Part shown: positions 6,594 to 7,444 of the stretch, piece by piece
Layout: each line of letters starts with the position of its first letter
How positions within the stretch are numbered: the first letter of the stretch is position 1
Origin: Motiliproteus sp048265065
GTDB lineage: Bacteria; Pseudomonadota; Gammaproteobacteria; Pseudomonadales; Balneatricaceae
NCBI GenBank assembly: GCA_048265065.1
Contig: JBLXCH010000151.1
Location: forward strand, 1 to 7,444
Direction: 5' to 3'
Length of the DNA stretch: 7,444 nt
The notes under the pieces: model-generated
Seen by the model: only the letters and a program-made list of their open reading frames with translations
What the model was told of the DNA's origin: nothing
The model's database searches: none
Translations under genes and position numbers: made by a program

Positions 6594-7115
6594 CTAGCTA
6601 CAGGCGCTGTTATCCTTCGGTGATTGGGTTCTCAAGCGTCCCGTGATGTTTATCACAAGCTCTTGTATGGCTTCGCTTTCGCGACAGAGGGTGTAGGTGC
6701 CGTTCAGGCTGTCGGTAGCACCGTTGGCCGTGAACGTCATGAATGTCTTGCTGCGGAAGTTCTTCCAATTCCAGTGATAGCGGTTCGGTAGTGTCACGAC
6801 GCGATGAAGCTGCTCTCCTGCGTCGAATTGGCCATTTTGATTTGGGTCGCTAAATATCAGAATGCCTTGTGCCCAGTTAGCTGACGGGCTGCAGTTTTCG
6901 TCACCGGTACAGAGGCTAATAGATTCGCGGCGCGTGATTGCTAGCTCACGAGCATGATGGAGGACCGTGAGGAGTTCATGGGTCGCAGATGTTTGCCGGT
7001 TGCGTTCAATCAAGGAGCCGAAGCTGGGGGCGGCGATACTTAGCAGGACGCCGAGGATCGCAATGGTGATAAGTAGCTCGGCAAGCGTAAAAGCTCTTTG
7101 AGGGTTGCGGTTCAT
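6594..7115 (-). CDS. fimT: FimT, GspH/FimT-family type IV pilus minor pilin
   Basis: Prepilin-like protein of 173 aa, first pilus gene of the cluster. The N-terminus reads QRA^FTLAELLITIAIL: Glu13 would be mature position 5, but residue -1 is Ala8 instead of the nearly invariant Gly. The GspH-type stretch AAPSFGSLIERNRQTSATHELL (starting at residue 28) is followed by a beta domain with SDPNQNGQFDAGE (89-101), whose Asp90-x-Asn92-x-Asn94-Gly-x-x-Asp98 spacing resembles a calcium loop. Near the C-terminus is Gly159-Arg160-Leu161-Arg162, matching the GRxR motif reported as DNA-binding in Legionella pneumophila FimT, where FimT serves natural transformation. Cysteines 69, 75, 144 and 172 may pair. 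The start is supported by AGGAAG (7122-7127) 6 nt upstream. FimT is largely dispensable for piliation in P. aeruginosa, so a role in DNA uptake is inferred from the motif. Divergent from thiO. Confidence 0.92.
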   Translation of the reverse strand: MNRNPQRAFTLAELLITIAILGVLLSIAAPSFGSLIERNRQTSATHELLTVLHHARELAITRRESISLCTGDENCSPSANWAQGILIFSDPNQNGQFDAGEQLHRVVTLPNRYHWNWKNFRSKTFMTFTANGATDSLNGTYTLCRESEAIQELVINITGRLRTQSPKDNSACS

Positions 7116-7161
7116 GGTGCGCTTCCTTTTGCACGTATGATTCGTCTTCCAGACCGGCTCT

Positions 7162-7189
7162 GTTTTAGCTTTGCATTACTCAAAGTCAA
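7162..7189 (-). promoter_or_regulatory. Candidate sigma70-type promoter for fimT
   Basis: On the minus strand, TTGACT (7189-7184; 5 of 6 matches to TTGACA) is followed after 16 nt by TAAAAC (7167-7162; 4 of 6 matches to TATAAT). Transcription would begin near 7155, giving a 5' leader of about 40 nt to the fimT ATG at 7115. This is pattern matching by eye in the 114-nt divergent spacer. No equally good pair was found for thiO on the plus strand. Confidence 0.4.
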
Positions 7190-7219
7190 GGCGCGAGCGG
7201 TAATTCTGCTGGTTTTGTT

Positions 7220-7223
7220 GGAG
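7220..7223 (+). promoter_or_regulatory. Shine-Dalgarno that fixes the thiO GTG start
   Basis: GGAG lies 6 nt before the GTG at 7230. No in-frame ATG occurs in the first 71 codons, and the Rossmann beta strand begins at residue 4 or 5, so this GTG is the most sensible start. Confidence 0.6.
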
Positions 7224-7229
7224 ATAAGT

Positions 7230-7444
7230 GTGGCTGATGTATCAATAGTGGTAGGCGGCGGAGTCATAGGCTTGCTTTCAGCTTACTTGCTGGAAAACGC
7301 AGGGCAGTCAGTAACCTTGCTGGATTCCGAAGCCGTGGGTACCGAAGCCTCGTGGGCCGGCGGCGGTATCGTTTCGCCGCTTTATCCGTGGCGCTACAGC
7401 CCGGCGGTCACGGCGCTGGCGCATTGGTCGCAGGATTTCTATCC
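7230..7444 (+). CDS. thiO: Glycine oxidase ThiO-like FAD-dependent oxidoreductase (5' part)
   Basis: First 71 residues of an FAD-dependent amine oxidase of the DAO family; the gene runs off the right edge. ThiO oxidises glycine to iminoglycine, which feeds the thiazole branch of thiamine biosynthesis in the cytoplasm. A Rossmann-type dinucleotide-binding motif opens the protein: VVGGGVIGLLSAYLLENAG (residues 7-25), with an acidic residue (Asp32) after the second strand. It is followed by ASWAGGGIVSPLYPWRY (40-56), which closely matches the ThiO/D-amino-acid-oxidase-like proteins encoded next to fimT in Pseudomonas. The start is taken as GTG at 7230 because GGAG (7220-7223) lies 6 nt upstream and the Rossmann strand begins directly after it. 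GC is about 50% in the first 90 nt of the gene and then rises to 63-68%. A general D-amino-acid oxidase activity cannot be excluded from this fragment. Confidence 0.88.
   Translation, partial: MADVSIVVGGGVIGLLSAYLLENAGQSVTLLDSEAVGTEASWAGGGIVSPLYPWRYSPAVTALAHWSQDFY

Noticed and set aside
7138..7146. TGATTCGTC as an AlgR site near fimT
   Set aside because: Only 6 of 9 matches to CCGTTCGTC with the CCG half missing; too weak to call.
7169..7185. CTTTG...CAAAG inverted repeat in the thiO/fimT spacer
   Set aside because: Arms of only 5 bp with a 7-nt gap; expected by chance in a spacer this long and not followed by a T-run.
1..7444. An unrelated novel system (defence, CRISPR array, mobile element, RNA gene) in the window
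   Set aside because: Almost every base is assigned to the minor-pilin genes or thiO. No direct-repeat array, transposase, tRNA-like structure or terminal inverted repeats were seen.

Overview
The window is the minor-pilin operon of a type IV pilus (T4P) system. All the pilus genes are on the minus strand, in the order fimT, fimU, pilV, pilW, pilX, pilY1, pilE (5' part only). The first 71 codons of a divergent glycine-oxidase-type flavoenzyme gene (thiO) lie on the plus strand at the right edge. The order thiO <-> fimT-fimU-pilV-pilW-pilX-pilY1-pilE, together with the protein sequences, points to a gammaproteobacterium of the genus Pseudomonas or a close relative. The pilY2 gene that P. aeruginosa carries between pilY1 and pilE is absent.

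Layout from right to left, in the direction of pilus transcription. thiO starts at a GTG (7230) and runs off the right edge. A 114-nt divergent spacer (7116-7229) holds a candidate sigma70-type promoter for fimT. fimT (7115-6594) is followed by a 100-nt spacer (6494-6593) with an imperfect 28-bp dyad, an AlgR-like element and a candidate -10 box, so fimU probably has its own activated promoter. From fimU onward the genes are packed tightly: fimU-pilV 1-nt gap, pilV-pilW ATGA overlap, pilW-pilX ATGA overlap, pilX-pilY1 33-nt gap with a clear Shine-Dalgarno, and pilY1-pilE 1-nt (TGATG) overlap. Nearly all of the window is coding, and no gene-free stretch exceeds 114 nt.

How the genes work together, from knowledge of the family: the prepilins FimU, PilV, PilW, PilX and PilE are cleaved and N-methylated by PilD. 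They assemble in the inner membrane into a pseudopilus-like priming complex that carries the large exported protein PilY1 to the pilus tip. This complex starts pilus polymerisation and contributes to adhesion and surface sensing. FimT is a related GspH-type pilin; in other gammaproteobacteria it has been linked to DNA binding during natural transformation, and the C-terminal GRxR motif implicated there is present here.

The window is mostly a recognisable, known system. The points worth a second look are the operator-like dyad upstream of fimU, a GC drop across the pilus genes with a sharp rise inside thiO and at the start of pilE (suggesting cassette exchange), an Ala instead of Gly at the FimT cleavage site, and a PilY1 without a recognisable MIDAS motif but with an RGD and two calcium-type loops. 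A small perfect hairpin within an unusually long PilE leader is also notable. I see no unrelated new system hidden in the sequence.
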